Below are positions 23,731 to 33,399 of a DNA stretch of 64,000 bases, piece after piece. The stretch's first letter is position 1; every line of letters begins with the position of its first letter. The notes beneath the pieces are model-generated. The model was not told where the DNA came from. It saw only the letters and a program-made list of their open reading frames with translations, and made no database searches. Position numbers and translations under genes: made by a program. Source of the DNA: Candidatus Pelagibacter communis (GTDB taxonomy: Bacteria > Pseudomonadota > Alphaproteobacteria > Pelagibacterales > Pelagibacteraceae). The stretch lies in the NCBI RefSeq assembly GCF_001180185.1, contig NZ_CVSS01000021.1, positions 1-64,000 on the forward strand, in the 5' to 3' direction.

Positions 23731-25707
23731 TTATTTTTTATTAAGTATTTCGAATAAATCATCCTCTATTTGGCTAATCAGGTAGTTCGACCCAAACTTA
23801 GATAAGTGAGTAGAGTCAGAGTATAATAAGTTATTGTCAATTACCTGAACACATTTGGATTTTTTGCATAGGTAATCAAATGGACTAAAAAAATGTATCT
23901 TCAATTTATCATTTGAAGCTAATTTTGAGTATTTATCTAAAAAAGTGTTCATAAGCTTTTTTTGTTTAAAACTAAAATAAATATCATGATCAATATTGAG
24001 ATTGTAAATTTCATGATTTAAGTAGTTCTCACAGTCAGTTTTAATTATATATTGAGGTCTAGCAAAACAAGATAAGGCATCTCCATAAGAAGAATAAAAA
24101 CCTGGCACTTGCCCAATTACAATTACATTTTCTATATTTTTAAAATCTTCACTTTTCTTTAATTCTATTATTCTTTGAATATATTTCTTTGCAATATTCT
24201 CGATATTTTTATCTTTCATTTGATAGCTATAATACCATTTTCCTATGATTATATTTTTTGGAATTTTCTCATCACTTGAACAGTTTGATGCAATTTCTCC
24301 TAGATTTGGAAATGTTTCACATAATCCTTCTTGAGTGAGATAATTTAAATTATATTTTCTTGAAAAATTTTCCAAACCAAAGTTATATTGTTTACTATGA
24401 CTATCACCAACAACTAAAAAATCTAAGTTATCTCTATCTCCAATTAAACAATGGTCTTTCTTTGAATATTCACTTTCATTTAAATCAGTACATAATCCTC
24501 CATATTGATTATTTTTATTATTCAATACATTTAAATTTTTTTCAGTTAATCTAAAATCTAAACCATTATAATAATTAATTGTTAAACCTGCTAGGATTAA
24601 GAAAATTATTGAAAAATTAACTCTTAAATCAAATATCTTATTTTTTTTATCTAAATAATATTTTTCAATAAATCTAAATGAAATATAACTTAATAAAAGT
24701 GAGATTAAAAAAGCAAAAAACTTAGTATTTAAATTAAGAACTGAATATTTATAATATTTAAAGAAAACATATACTGGCCAATGATACAAATATAGAGAGT
24801 AACTAATGTCCCCAAAAAAATTAATAAACCTATTTCTTAAAAAATATGCAGAGTATTTTGCCTCTTTTGAGTAAATTAAAAATACAACTCCAAATAAAGG
24901 AAGCAAAGCTATTAAACTTGGAAAGTAATCGTCACCACTTATATAAACTGACGAGAAAAATATTAAACCAAGACCTAAAATAAAAATCGTTTCATTTAAA
25001 AAATTATTTTTTGATCTTGCTAAATTAATTGCTAATAAACTTCCAAATAAAAATTCAAAAAATCTGAATGGTGATAAAAAAAATAAAGTGTCTTTAATCA
25101 ATTTTCCATACAATAATTTATTTTCAAAAATAGGACCTTTTGTAATTATGTACTCTATAAATAATATTGAAATGATGATTAAAAATACTATTAAAATATT
25201 AATTTTTTTTGTTGAATTAAATTTTGAAAAAAATACCAATAATATTGGCCATAAAAAATAAAAGTGAAATTCTACACCTAAAGACCATGTGTGTAGAATT
25301 GGCTTGAATGATGAACTAATATCAAAGTAATCACTTTGTGTCCAAAAATAAAAATTTGGTATCAGAAAAATATTAGAAATTACTGAGTGTGAGAGCTTTG
25401 TTAAATGATCAGGTGTTAATATTAGAACAAAAGTTAATGTCACTAACATTATCATAATAATTAATCCAGGAAAAATTCTTCGAATTCTATTTTTTACAAA
25501 ACCAAAATAACTTAGATCATCATAATCTTTTCTAAGAATAATTTTTGTAATTAAGTAACCGCTTATGACAAAAAAAATATCTACACCTATAAATCCTCCA
25601 GAAAATGGAACAATTTCATAATGAAAAAGAACCACCAATATTATTGCTAAACCTCTTAAGCCGTTTATCTCTAGCTCATGCTTGGATTTGTTAGATTTTT
25701 CAATCAT
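23731..25707 (-). CDS. OafA/YrhL-type acyltransferase with C-terminal SGNH domain
   Basis: Surface-glycan O-acyltransferase. Residues 1 to about 360 are an acyltransferase-3 membrane domain with ten or so helices; the N terminus has LEINGLRGLAIILVVLFHY (the catalytic His motif) and FIGVDIFFVISGYLIT. From about 400 a soluble SGNH hydrolase-like domain follows, with Ser in VVGDSHSKQ and the Asp-His pair in SDSTHLSKFG. At 658 aa it matches the fused OafA class, which acetylates O-antigen or similar sugars. Convergent with xsc, five bases apart. Confidence 0.9.
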   Translation of the reverse strand: MIEKSNKSKHELEINGLRGLAIILVVLFHYEIVPFSGGFIGVDIFFVISGYLITKIILRKDYDDLSYFGFVKNRIRRIFPGLIIMIMLVTLTFVLILTPDHLTKLSHSVISNIFLIPNFYFWTQSDYFDISSSFKPILHTWSLGVEFHFYFLWPILLVFFSKFNSTKKINILIVFLIIISILFIEYIITKGPIFENKLLYGKLIKDTLFFLSPFRFFEFLFGSLLAINLARSKNNFLNETIFILGLGLIFFSSVYISGDDYFPSLIALLPLFGVVFLIYSKEAKYSAYFLRNRFINFFGDISYSLYLYHWPVYVFFKYYKYSVLNLNTKFFAFLISLLLSYISFRFIEKYYLDKKNKIFDLRVNFSIIFLILAGLTINYYNGLDFRLTEKNLNVLNNKNNQYGGLCTDLNESEYSKKDHCLIGDRDNLDFLVVGDSHSKQYNFGLENFSRKYNLNYLTQEGLCETFPNLGEIASNCSSDEKIPKNIIIGKWYYSYQMKDKNIENIAKKYIQRIIELKKSEDFKNIENVIVIGQVPGFYSSYGDALSCFARPQYIIKTDCENYLNHEIYNLNIDHDIYFSFKQKKLMNTFLDKYSKLASNDKLKIHFFSPFDYLCKKSKCVQVIDNNLLYSDSTHLSKFGSNYLISQIEDDLFEILNKK

Positions 25708-25837
25708 TTTTTTATTTTTTAATAATTTAAATCTAATAATTCAAATTTAATATTTTAAAGAATATCTTGTCCTTCTTTGTTTTTACCTTTAACAAATATA
25801 TAGTATAAATATTTATAAAATTCAGTATTTTAACTAT

Positions 25838-26221
25838 ATGAATAATCCAAAAATTCCAAGTAATAGAAATTTTGGTATTGTTTTTTGTATAGTGTTCTTC
25901 TTAGTAGGTATTTATTTTTTTTTTAATGATTCCTCCATTTTTTATTACTTACTGTCATTTTCATTACTATTTTTAATATTAGGTTTAGCAAACTCAAAAA
26001 TACTGACTATTCCTAACAAGCTGTGGTTTAGATTTGGATTATTCTTAGGAAAAATAATTTCCCCTGTTGTTATGGGATTGATATTCTTTTTAGTTGTAAC
26101 ACCAATTGCAATTATAATGAAAATTTTAAAAAAAGATTTATTGAATTTAAATTTTAATAATAATAAATCATATTGGATTAAAAAAGATAGTGTCAAAAGT
26201 AACATGAAAAAACAATTTTAA
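25838..26221 (+). CDS. SxtJ-family membrane protein
   Basis: A 127-aa protein with two hydrophobic hairpins (about residues 13-55 and 65-95) and a basic tail. It fits the SxtJ family, named from the saxitoxin cluster of cyanobacteria, whose function is unknown but which is commonly encoded next to O-carbamoyltransferases. The features I rely on are FGIVFCIVFFLVGIYFF, the IPNKLWFRFGLFLGKIISP core and PIAIIMKIL. It is immediately followed (one base) by a 49-aa SxtK-like gene and then by the carbamoyltransferase. Confidence 0.75.
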   Translation: MNNPKIPSNRNFGIVFCIVFFLVGIYFFFNDSSIFYYLLSFSLLFLILGLANSKILTIPNKLWFRFGLFLGKIISPVVMGLIFFLVVTPIAIIMKILKKDLLNLNFNNNKSYWIKKDSVKSNMKKQF

Positions 26222-26222
26222 A

Positions 26223-26372
26223 ATGAGTTTTATAAAAGAATTTTGGGAATTTTTAAAAGTAAGGAAAAAGTATTGGTTACTACCAATTATAATTGTTCTT
26301 GTATTATTTGGTGGTTTGATTGTTTTAACTCAAGGTTCTGCTATAGCTCCATTTATTTATACAATATTTTAA
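26223..26372 (+). CDS. SxtK-like / DUF5989 small membrane protein (49 aa)
   Basis: ATG at 26223, one base after the SxtJ-family stop codon. The 49-aa sequence has a short amphipathic N terminus (MSFIKEFWEFLKVRKKYW) and one helix (LLPIIIVLVLFGGLIVL) ending TQGSAIAPFIYTIF, the pattern of DUF5989/SxtK proteins. Its stop is one base before the GTG of the carbamoyltransferase gene, so three genes are tightly coupled. Confidence 0.75.
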   Translation: MSFIKEFWEFLKVRKKYWLLPIIIVLVLFGGLIVLTQGSAIAPFIYTIF

Positions 26373-26373
26373 A

Positions 26374-28209
26374 GTGTTTTCAATTTTAGGAATATCCGCA
26401 TTTTATCACGATAGCGCAGCATGTATTTTAATTGATGGTGAAATTATTGCTGCAGCCCAAGAAGAGAGATTTACAAGAAAGAAACATGACCCAAGTTATC
26501 CTCATAATGCTATAGAATTTGTTTTGAAATATTCAAATTTAAAATTAAGTGAAATTGATCAGATTGTTTTTTTTGAAAAACCTTTTTTAAAATTTGAAAG
26601 ATTGTTAGAGACCTATGTTGCTTTTGCTCCTAAGGGATTTATATCTTTTAGTAAAGCAATGCCACTATGGATAAAAGAAAAACTTTTTCAAAAAAATTTT
26701 TTGTTCAATCAACTTAAAAAACACGATAGTAATTACAAATCAGATAAAAATATTTTTTTTTCTGAACATCATTTAAGTCATGCTGCAAGTGCATATTATC
26801 CATCACCATTTAACGAAGCAATTATTTTAACAGCTGATGGAGTGGGGGAGTGGGCTACAACTACTGTTGCTGTTGGAAAAGGTAATAAATTAGAGATTAA
26901 AAAAGAAATTCATTTTCCTCATTCTCTAGGATTGCTCTATTCAGCATTTACTTACTATACAGGATTTAAGGTAAATAGTGGTGAGTATAAACTTATGGGA
27001 TTAGCCCCTTATGGTAATCCTATTTATGAAGATAAAATAAAAGAACTAATAGATGTAAAAGATGATGGAAGTTTTAGGTTGGATCAAAAATATTTTAATT
27101 ATTCAACTGGTCTTACTATGACAAATGATAAGTTTAATAAATTATTTGGTCAAAAACCTCGTGATCCAAAAAAAGAAAAAATTACACAGTTTCATATGGA
27201 TATTGCAGCATCTATTCAAAAAATTACTGAGGACATAATGATCAAATTAGCGAAATCTATACGACAAGAATATAATATAAAAAATTTATGTTTAGCTGGC
27301 GGGGTTGCCTTAAATTGTGTAGCTAATGGAAAAATTTTAAAAGAAAAAATTTTTGATGATATCTGGATACAGCCTGCAGCAGGAGATGCTGGAGGTTCAT
27401 TAGGTGCTGCACTAGCACTATGGTATTTAGAAAATGATAAAGAAAGAAAACAAAGTTTGATAGATCAAATGAAAGGATCTTATTTAGGCACTGAATTCAC
27501 TCAATTGGAAATAGAAAAAGACTTAGAATCTTTAGGTGCAAAATTTCAGACTTATAAATATGAGGATTTAATTGATAAAACTTCTGAATATCTATCAAAT
27601 CAAAAAGCTATAGGTTGGTTTCAGGGCAGAATGGAATTTGGACCAAGAGCATTAGGCTGTAGATCTATTTTGGGTGATCCAAGATCTGATAACATGCAAA
27701 AGAATTTAAATTTGAAAGTAAAATATCGTGAAAGCTTTAGACCATTTGCACCTTCAGTACTTAAAGAGGAATTATCTAAATGGTTTAATTTAAGTGACGA
27801 AAGCCCTTACATGTTGCTTGTAGCAGAAATCAATCAAGAAAAAAAAATTAAAATGACTGAAGCACAAAAAAGTCTTTTTGGAATAGACAAACTTAATGTT
27901 AAAAGATCTGAGATACCAGCAGTTACGCATGTTGACTATTCTGCTAGAATACAATCAGTGAGTAGAGATACTAATAGACGGTATTATGATTTGATATCAA
28001 AATTTAAGGAAAAAACAGGTTGCCCTGTATTGGTCAATACCTCTTTTAACGTTCGAGGTGAACCTATAGTTAATTCACCGTCCGATGCTTTTAATTGTTT
28101 TATGGGAACTGAATTAGACTATTTGGTAATTGGAAATTGCATTTTAGATAAAACTAAACAAAATTTGGAATTAAAAAAAGATTATACAAAAGAATTTGAA
28201 TTAGATTAG
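26374..28209 (+). CDS. NodU/CmcH (SxtI-type) O-carbamoyltransferase
   Basis: Transfers a carbamoyl group from carbamoyl phosphate via carbamoyl-AMP to a hydroxyl of a sugar or other metabolite. The N-terminal Kae1-like domain starts SILGISAFYHDSAACILIDG and carries the metal-binding HHLSHAASAYYPS and ADGVGEW motifs. The C-terminal domain shows GRMEFGPRALGCRSILGDPR, YRESFRPFAPSVL and VNTSFNVRGEP. Length 611 aa is typical. The start is GTG, one base after the DUF5989 stop. Acceptor unknown; with an acyltransferase and GT-like genes nearby, a surface polysaccharide sugar is the simplest guess. Confidence 0.92.
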   Translation: MFSILGISAFYHDSAACILIDGEIIAAAQEERFTRKKHDPSYPHNAIEFVLKYSNLKLSEIDQIVFFEKPFLKFERLLETYVAFAPKGFISFSKAMPLWIKEKLFQKNFLFNQLKKHDSNYKSDKNIFFSEHHLSHAASAYYPSPFNEAIILTADGVGEWATTTVAVGKGNKLEIKKEIHFPHSLGLLYSAFTYYTGFKVNSGEYKLMGLAPYGNPIYEDKIKELIDVKDDGSFRLDQKYFNYSTGLTMTNDKFNKLFGQKPRDPKKEKITQFHMDIAASIQKITEDIMIKLAKSIRQEYNIKNLCLAGGVALNCVANGKILKEKIFDDIWIQPAAGDAGGSLGAALALWYLENDKERKQSLIDQMKGSYLGTEFTQLEIEKDLESLGAKFQTYKYEDLIDKTSEYLSNQKAIGWFQGRMEFGPRALGCRSILGDPRSDNMQKNLNLKVKYRESFRPFAPSVLKEELSKWFNLSDESPYMLLVAEINQEKKIKMTEAQKSLFGIDKLNVKRSEIPAVTHVDYSARIQSVSRDTNRRYYDLISKFKEKTGCPVLVNTSFNVRGEPIVNSPSDAFNCFMGTELDYLVIGNCILDKTKQNLELKKDYTKEFELD

Positions 28210-28219
28210 ATTTAACTTC

Positions 28220-29524
28220 ATGCAAATAATTAATGATAAAAGTTGTGGCTGGATAAATGATCTTCCAAAAAGATTTAATATTAAATCTGTTAGTAAAAAC
28301 GAAAAGTGTGATTTTTTAATAGTAGGTGCTGGTTATACAGGTCTATCAGCTGCAAGAAAATTGTCAGAAATAAATTCAAAATTTAAAATTATAATAATTG
28401 ACGCTCAATTAGCAGGTGAGGGAGCAAGCGGAAGAAATTCTGGATATCTGGTGGATACAACTTTAAATGACAGTTATAGTTTTAAAAGAGATATTGAGGC
28501 TTATAAAACTAAATTAAAAATTTATGATTTAGGTATTAAAACAATTAAACAATTTTTAAAAGACTATCAAGTTGACTGTGATTTGAATGAATGTGGGAAA
28601 TATTTTGCTTCCTCTCTTAAAAAAGACATAAGTAAATTATTAAAATTTAAAAAAATATTAGATAATTTAAATTTCGAAAATCAAATATTAAATGAGGCTC
28701 AATTAAAAAAAAAACTTGGGACAAACTTTTATAAAACTGGAATTTTTACAAAAGGTGGCATTTTACTTCACCCAGCTAAATTAGCACGAGCTATGGTAGA
28801 TGTATTGCCAGAGAATGTTACTTTATTAGAAAATTCATTTCTTAAATCATGGAAAAAAACAAATGGCAAGATTGAAACTAAAGTTAACAATAACGATATC
28901 ATATCTAACAAGATTATTTTTTGCTCAAATGGTTTTTTGAGTAATATGAATATCAAAAAAAGATTTAACTTTCCTTTAACACTTACTGCAAGCATGACAA
29001 GACAGTTAACTGATAAAGAATATAGTTTGATTGGAAGCCCAAAAGAATGGGGTGTATTACCAGTTCGACCGATGGGCGCAACCGTTAGACTTACAAAGGA
29101 TAGAAGAATTTTGATCAGAAATACTAGTGAACACAGGAATCCAAATTATATGGATAAACGTACATTAAATAATAGAGTTAATATCCATAAAATTGGATTA
29201 AAAAAACGTTTTCCATTTTTACCAGATAATATTATTTCATCTAGTTGGTCAGGGATTGTTTCAAGAAGCAGTAATGGTTCTCAAATATTTGAAAAAATTG
29301 ATGAAAAAATTTTTGTTGCTGGAAGTTATTTTGGCTCAGGCATTGGTGCTGGAACTTTATTTGGTGAGCAGATTGCTTTAATGGCAAATAATCAACAATC
29401 TGAGGAAATAAAGATTATTCAGGAAAGAAAAAAACCAACTAAACTACCAATTAAACCTATCTTAAGTTTAGGGATAAGGTTGAGACTTTTTTACGAAAGA
29501 ATTATTGCACGAACTGAGATCTAA
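28220..29524 (+). CDS. FAD-dependent amino-acid-oxidase-type oxidoreductase
   Basis: D-amino acid oxidase/glycine oxidase superfamily protein of 434 aa, close in pattern to OrdL/PuuB amine oxidases. The FAD motif FLIVGAGYTGLSAARKL lies at about residues 32-48, followed by GEGASGRNSGYL, where PuuB-type enzymes bind FAD. Late motifs include VRPMGATVRLTKDRRILIRN and the FAD-proximal GSYFGSGIGAGTLFGEQIA. It begins 10 bases after the carbamoyltransferase and may share its transcript, but a functional link is unproven. Its stop overlaps the convergent membrane-protein gene by four bases. Confidence 0.82.
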   Translation: MQIINDKSCGWINDLPKRFNIKSVSKNEKCDFLIVGAGYTGLSAARKLSEINSKFKIIIIDAQLAGEGASGRNSGYLVDTTLNDSYSFKRDIEAYKTKLKIYDLGIKTIKQFLKDYQVDCDLNECGKYFASSLKKDISKLLKFKKILDNLNFENQILNEAQLKKKLGTNFYKTGIFTKGGILLHPAKLARAMVDVLPENVTLLENSFLKSWKKTNGKIETKVNNNDIISNKIIFCSNGFLSNMNIKKRFNFPLTLTASMTRQLTDKEYSLIGSPKEWGVLPVRPMGATVRLTKDRRILIRNTSEHRNPNYMDKRTLNNRVNIHKIGLKKRFPFLPDNIISSSWSGIVSRSSNGSQIFEKIDEKIFVAGSYFGSGIGAGTLFGEQIALMANNQQSEEIKIIQERKKPTKLPIKPILSLGIRLRLFYERIIARTEI

Positions 29525-31224
29525 TTTTTTCTTTTAATCATTTTAAATGGACCTAAACTGTCTCCTTCAACATTTCCCGCATAATGTGTACAAGGTGTTT
29601 TAACTGTCCAACATCCTTTTTGATCATTCGGAACATATATAGATATATCATTTCCAATATCTATTTTTGTGGATTCTTGTTTTGGTGAATAAAATAAAGG
29701 AAAGTTATGATTTTTGACTATTAAAAATTCCTCTTTGATCCTTTTAAAATTTTTATAGTTAAATAAAAAAAATGATAAAATAATTAAAGTAAAAGTAACA
29801 GATAACTTTTTTTTAAGATTAATATTTTTTTTTGCTAAAAAAATAGAGAATGGTAAGAAAATCAAAATTGCTAAAAGATGATATCCTCCATATCTTAAGG
29901 CAGGGTGATATAAAAACCATTCTAAAAATAATAAACTCGTAATAATGCATATGATTTTTATTGATCTTTTCGACAAACTATCAATTTTTTTAAAACTTTG
30001 ATTAATATTTAATTGATATAAAAAGGTTACTAGAAAAACTAAAAAAAACATACCTAATAGAGTTTCTTTAAATTTATATGTGAAATATCTTTCATACCAA
30101 TTTGATACCCAATTTAGTTTTTTAATATATTCATCATCATTTTTGATTTTATAATTTAATCCAGCTCCAGATTTTGACCATAATTGGTAAAATTTATTCA
30201 TCTTTTCAACATGCCTTTTACTCAAAGACCATTCTAATTTATTTTCTAAGCAAGTTTGTTTGACAGGATAAACTGCACAACCTGTAAAAGATAAATTCAT
30301 AAAAATTAAAAGAAATAGACCAATTAATGATGCTAAAATAGTTTTAGGTAATAAAATATATTTTAAATTTTTTAATTTTGTAAAAAATAAAAGTGGTACA
30401 AGAAATAAAAAATTTAAAATCATCATAGATTTTAATGTGCTACAATATGTGATTAATAAAATTGATAAATTCAAATTTGAATTATTAATTTCCTTTACTT
30501 TTTTAAATTTGTAAATTTCATAAATCAAAGGAATTATTGTTAACATGATGATTTGACCTGAAAGATCAGTACCGTATCCCCCAATTCTAAAAAATTTAAA
30601 ATTTATAAAAAGAAATGAAAACAAGTAAAAAAAATAACTAAAATCTAAAATTTTTAAATTTTTATTAGTCAGTTTGTCTATGAAGACTAAATTCACAAAA
30701 AAAAGTGTTAACCATCCTATAGAGTGAAATAAGTAATGTTTTATAAATGGTAAAAAAATTATCGAATTTAAAAAAAAAACTGAAGAATGATGATTATATC
30801 CATGACCCAAGTTTCCTAAACCAAATATTAATTTATTTTCAGTTAAAACGAGAGAATATGTAAGGTGATAATAATTGAAATCATCATGGTTTCTGAGAAT
30901 TAACAAACCTATGAAAAGTAAAATAAAAATAGTAAAAAATCTTTTAATATTAATCTTGAAATTATTTTTTTTTGAAAGATAAAAATAAAAAAATATAATT
31001 ATTCCGACTAAATGAATAAGTATATTGTGGTAGTAATTGTGTTTAATAAATATTATTGTTGTATAAGAAATTAATGTACAGGTGAACAATCCCAATAACC
31101 CTAAGTAACCAATATTTATTTTTAATAGCCTTCTGTCTAAAAAATATGAGAGTATTGATCCATATCCTACAAAGGATAAAGATATTAATAATACTAAAGA
31201 GAAAATAACAAAAAAATTAATCAT
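29521..31224 (-). CDS. Large polytopic membrane protein, GT-C-like
   Basis: A 567-aa protein with roughly 12 membrane helices and a small soluble C-terminal region. After the third or fourth helix there is an acidic-aromatic loop (NHDDFNYYHLTYS) followed by GLGNLGHGYNHHSSVFFLNS. An Asp-Asp pair in an early periplasmic loop is the hallmark of GT-C glycosyltransferases, and the layout also resembles the uncharacterised LIC_10190 family. Substrate unknown. It is the last gene of a minus-strand run, 26 bases after the M23 peptidase. Confidence 0.55.
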   Translation of the reverse strand: MINFFVIFSLVLLISLSFVGYGSILSYFLDRRLLKINIGYLGLLGLFTCTLISYTTIIFIKHNYYHNILIHLVGIIIFFYFYLSKKNNFKINIKRFFTIFILLFIGLLILRNHDDFNYYHLTYSLVLTENKLIFGLGNLGHGYNHHSSVFFLNSIIFLPFIKHYLFHSIGWLTLFFVNLVFIDKLTNKNLKILDFSYFFYLFSFLFINFKFFRIGGYGTDLSGQIIMLTIIPLIYEIYKFKKVKEINNSNLNLSILLITYCSTLKSMMILNFLFLVPLLFFTKLKNLKYILLPKTILASLIGLFLLIFMNLSFTGCAVYPVKQTCLENKLEWSLSKRHVEKMNKFYQLWSKSGAGLNYKIKNDDEYIKKLNWVSNWYERYFTYKFKETLLGMFFLVFLVTFLYQLNINQSFKKIDSLSKRSIKIICIITSLLFLEWFLYHPALRYGGYHLLAILIFLPFSIFLAKKNINLKKKLSVTFTLIILSFFLFNYKNFKRIKEEFLIVKNHNFPLFYSPKQESTKIDIGNDISIYVPNDQKGCWTVKTPCTHYAGNVEGDSLGPFKMIKRKN

Positions 31225-31250
31225 TTATTAAAGAATATGATATGAAAAAT

Positions 31251-32054
31251 TTAGTTTAATACTGACATAGGATCAAGTCTTGTTTGAAACCAATTAATTC
31301 TAAAATCTAGATGAGGCCCTGTTGACCTGCCAGTTGATCCAACTGTTCCAATAATATCTCCCTGCAGAACTTCATCTCCAACTCCCACATTAAGTGTTTC
31401 TAAATGAGAATATATTGTCGAGATACCGTGACCATGATCCATAATAATAGTTCCACCCGTGTAATATAAATCTGTTTCGGCCAACGTAACAATACCTGTT
31501 GCTGATGATTGGATTTTTGTTCCTTTTTTAGCAGCTATATCTATTCCATAGTGTGGCCATCTAGGTTTACCATTTAAAATTCTTTGACTACCATAAACAC
31601 CACTAATAATTCCTTCTACTGGCATAATGAATTGATTTTTGAAAAAAGGTAAGTCAGAATTAATAGCTCTTGCTTCTCCAATTTTATTATTTTCTTCTTT
31701 AATTCTTTTATAAACAGATTCAGGTGGAGTTACCTTACTTTCTTCTAACCCATCAATTCTTTGAATATTGTATTTTCTTTTTAAAACTTGTTTAGTAATA
31801 ACTTCTTTTTTATCGTTTGTAATTTTTGTGATAGTGACATCGAATTTTCTATCCCTATCTATTCCAAATACAAAGTAACCATCTTTAGAAACTTTAATTT
31901 CTTTTTTACCTATTAATATTTTGGCAGATGGATTGGTAATTCCAATAATATAATGACCTTGTAAAAATTTACCTTTAAATTCAATTGCATTTAATTGTGT
32001 TGAGGCAAAGAGAATTATTATAAAAAATAATCTATAAATTATTTTGCAGTCCAT
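31251..32054 (-). CDS. M23 (LytM-type) peptidase, exported
   Basis: Predicted periplasmic metallopeptidase or LytM-like amidase activator acting on peptidoglycan. A signal peptide occupies the first 23 or so residues (ending STQLNA). The C-terminal M23 domain shows the zinc ligands: HYGIDIA (His and Asp) and HLDFRIN, with GHGISTIYSHLE between them. The central region is beta-rich. Length 267 aa. The start overlaps the end of the SDR gene by 16 bases. All core ligands seem present, so it may be catalytically active. Confidence 0.85.
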   Translation of the reverse strand: MDCKIIYRLFFIIILFASTQLNAIEFKGKFLQGHYIIGITNPSAKILIGKKEIKVSKDGYFVFGIDRDRKFDVTITKITNDKKEVITKQVLKRKYNIQRIDGLEESKVTPPESVYKRIKEENNKIGEARAINSDLPFFKNQFIMPVEGIISGVYGSQRILNGKPRWPHYGIDIAAKKGTKIQSSATGIVTLAETDLYYTGGTIIMDHGHGISTIYSHLETLNVGVGDEVLQGDIIGTVGSTGRSTGPHLDFRINWFQTRLDPMSVLN

Positions 32055-32806
32055 CCACCATCTACCAATAATGAGGTTCCTGTAATCATTGATGCTGCAT
32101 CTGAGGCTAAAAAAACAACAGCTGATGCTACTTCAGATAATTCTGCAAATCTACCAAGAGGAATATTGTTTAACATATCTCTTTTGAATTTTTTATCTTT
32201 TAAAAACTTTTTAGTCATTGGAGTTACGACAAATGTAGGACAGACAGTATTTACTCTGATGTTGTATTTAGCAAGATCAATTGACATTCCTTTAGTTAGG
32301 CCTTCTAAGCCAAACTTATTCATATTGTATACACTTCTAATTGGTCCACCTACATGCCCCATTTGAGATGACATATTAACTATCGAGCCACCTATTTTTT
32401 TCCTATTTTTAGATTTTATCATTTTAAGAGTACATAGATGTGCAAGATTAAAAGTAGCGATAGTGTTGATCTTAACCATATATTCCATATCTTTATTTTT
32501 AACTTTTGTAAAATGTGCTGGACGATTGTTTCCAGCATTGTTTATTAAGATATCTATTTTGGTTTGTTGATCGATTATTTTTTTTATTTCATTGAAATTT
32601 GTAATGTCACATACATAAGACTTACATTTTACTTTAAGTTTTTTTATTATTTTTGAAACTTCATTCAAATCTTTTTGAGTTCTACTAATAATTATTAAAT
32701 TAGCACCAGCCTCAGCAAGAGCAATTGCACAAGCTCTTCCAAGTCCTTTACCAGCTCCAGTTACAATTGCTGTTTTATTTCTGAGATTATAATTTTTTAA
32801 GTACAT
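32039..32806 (-). CDS. Short-chain dehydrogenase/reductase
   Basis: NAD(P)-dependent oxidoreductase of the classical SDR family, 255 aa. The nucleotide motif TGAGKGLG is at residues 17-24, NNAG follows at about 90, the catalytic Ser is in NMSSQMG and the catalytic Tyr-Lys pair in YNMNK. The C-terminal VDGGWTAK is typical. SRTQKDL after the second strand suggests NADP use. Substrate unknown. Overlaps the upstream TerC gene by one base and the downstream M23 gene by 16. Confidence 0.88.
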   Translation of the reverse strand: MYLKNYNLRNKTAIVTGAGKGLGRACAIALAEAGANLIIISRTQKDLNEVSKIIKKLKVKCKSYVCDITNFNEIKKIIDQQTKIDILINNAGNNRPAHFTKVKNKDMEYMVKINTIATFNLAHLCTLKMIKSKNRKKIGGSIVNMSSQMGHVGGPIRSVYNMNKFGLEGLTKGMSIDLAKYNIRVNTVCPTFVVTPMTKKFLKDKKFKRDMLNNIPLGRFAELSEVASAVVFLASDAASMITGTSLLVDGGWTAK

Positions 32807-33399
32807 TATAAAAATAATATTTGAATATCTGTGTAAATCAATTCAATAGCAACAATTAAAATTGCTAATAATCCTGCCCAAGCGATCCACTTGTATTTTT
32901 TAATCCAATTTGAAATTAATGTTGCAGCAAAAGCCATTAATACAATTGATAAAACCAAACCAAATATTAATAATTTATAGTGATCACCTGCTGCTCCAGC
33001 TACACCCAAAACGTTGTCTAAACTCATTGTAAAATCAGCTAATAAAATTGTCCATATAGCTTTTAAGAAACTAGAATTATCAACTTTAATATCTTCCTCA
33101 TGATCTGAGCCTTTTATAACATCAGTATAAAGTTTATAGACTATATAAAGTAGAAGTAATCCACCTAATAATCTTAAACCTGTAATCTGTAATAGGTATG
33201 CAGTTAGTAAAGTTAAGATAATTCTTAATATAACTGCTCCACCAATACCAAAAAAAATTATTTTTTTTCTTTGTTCTAATGGAAATTTAGATGCAACCAT
33301 TCCAATTATTATTGCATTGTCCCCTGCTAAAACTAAATCAATTAAAATGATTTGAGTTAATATTGTCAGTTGCTCTGGGGTAAATAATTCAGCAAACAT
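32806..33399 (-). CDS. TerC/YjbE-family membrane protein
   Basis: A 197-aa protein with about six to seven helices and the TerC signatures DLVLAGDNAIIIGM (helix 1) and LADFTMSLDNVLGVAGAA, each carrying Asp residues inside the membrane. The family is linked to metal homeostasis, with Alx/YkoY-type members exporting manganese or aiding metalation of secreted enzymes. Both ends overlap neighbours by one base (TAATG), so it is embedded in the GMC-TerC-SDR-M23 operon. Confidence 0.88.
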   Translation of the reverse strand: MFAELFTPEQLTILTQIILIDLVLAGDNAIIIGMVASKFPLEQRKKIIFFGIGGAVILRIILTLLTAYLLQITGLRLLGGLLLLYIVYKLYTDVIKGSDHEEDIKVDNSSFLKAIWTILLADFTMSLDNVLGVAGAAGDHYKLLIFGLVLSIVLMAFAATLISNWIKKYKWIAWAGLLAILIVAIELIYTDIQILFL

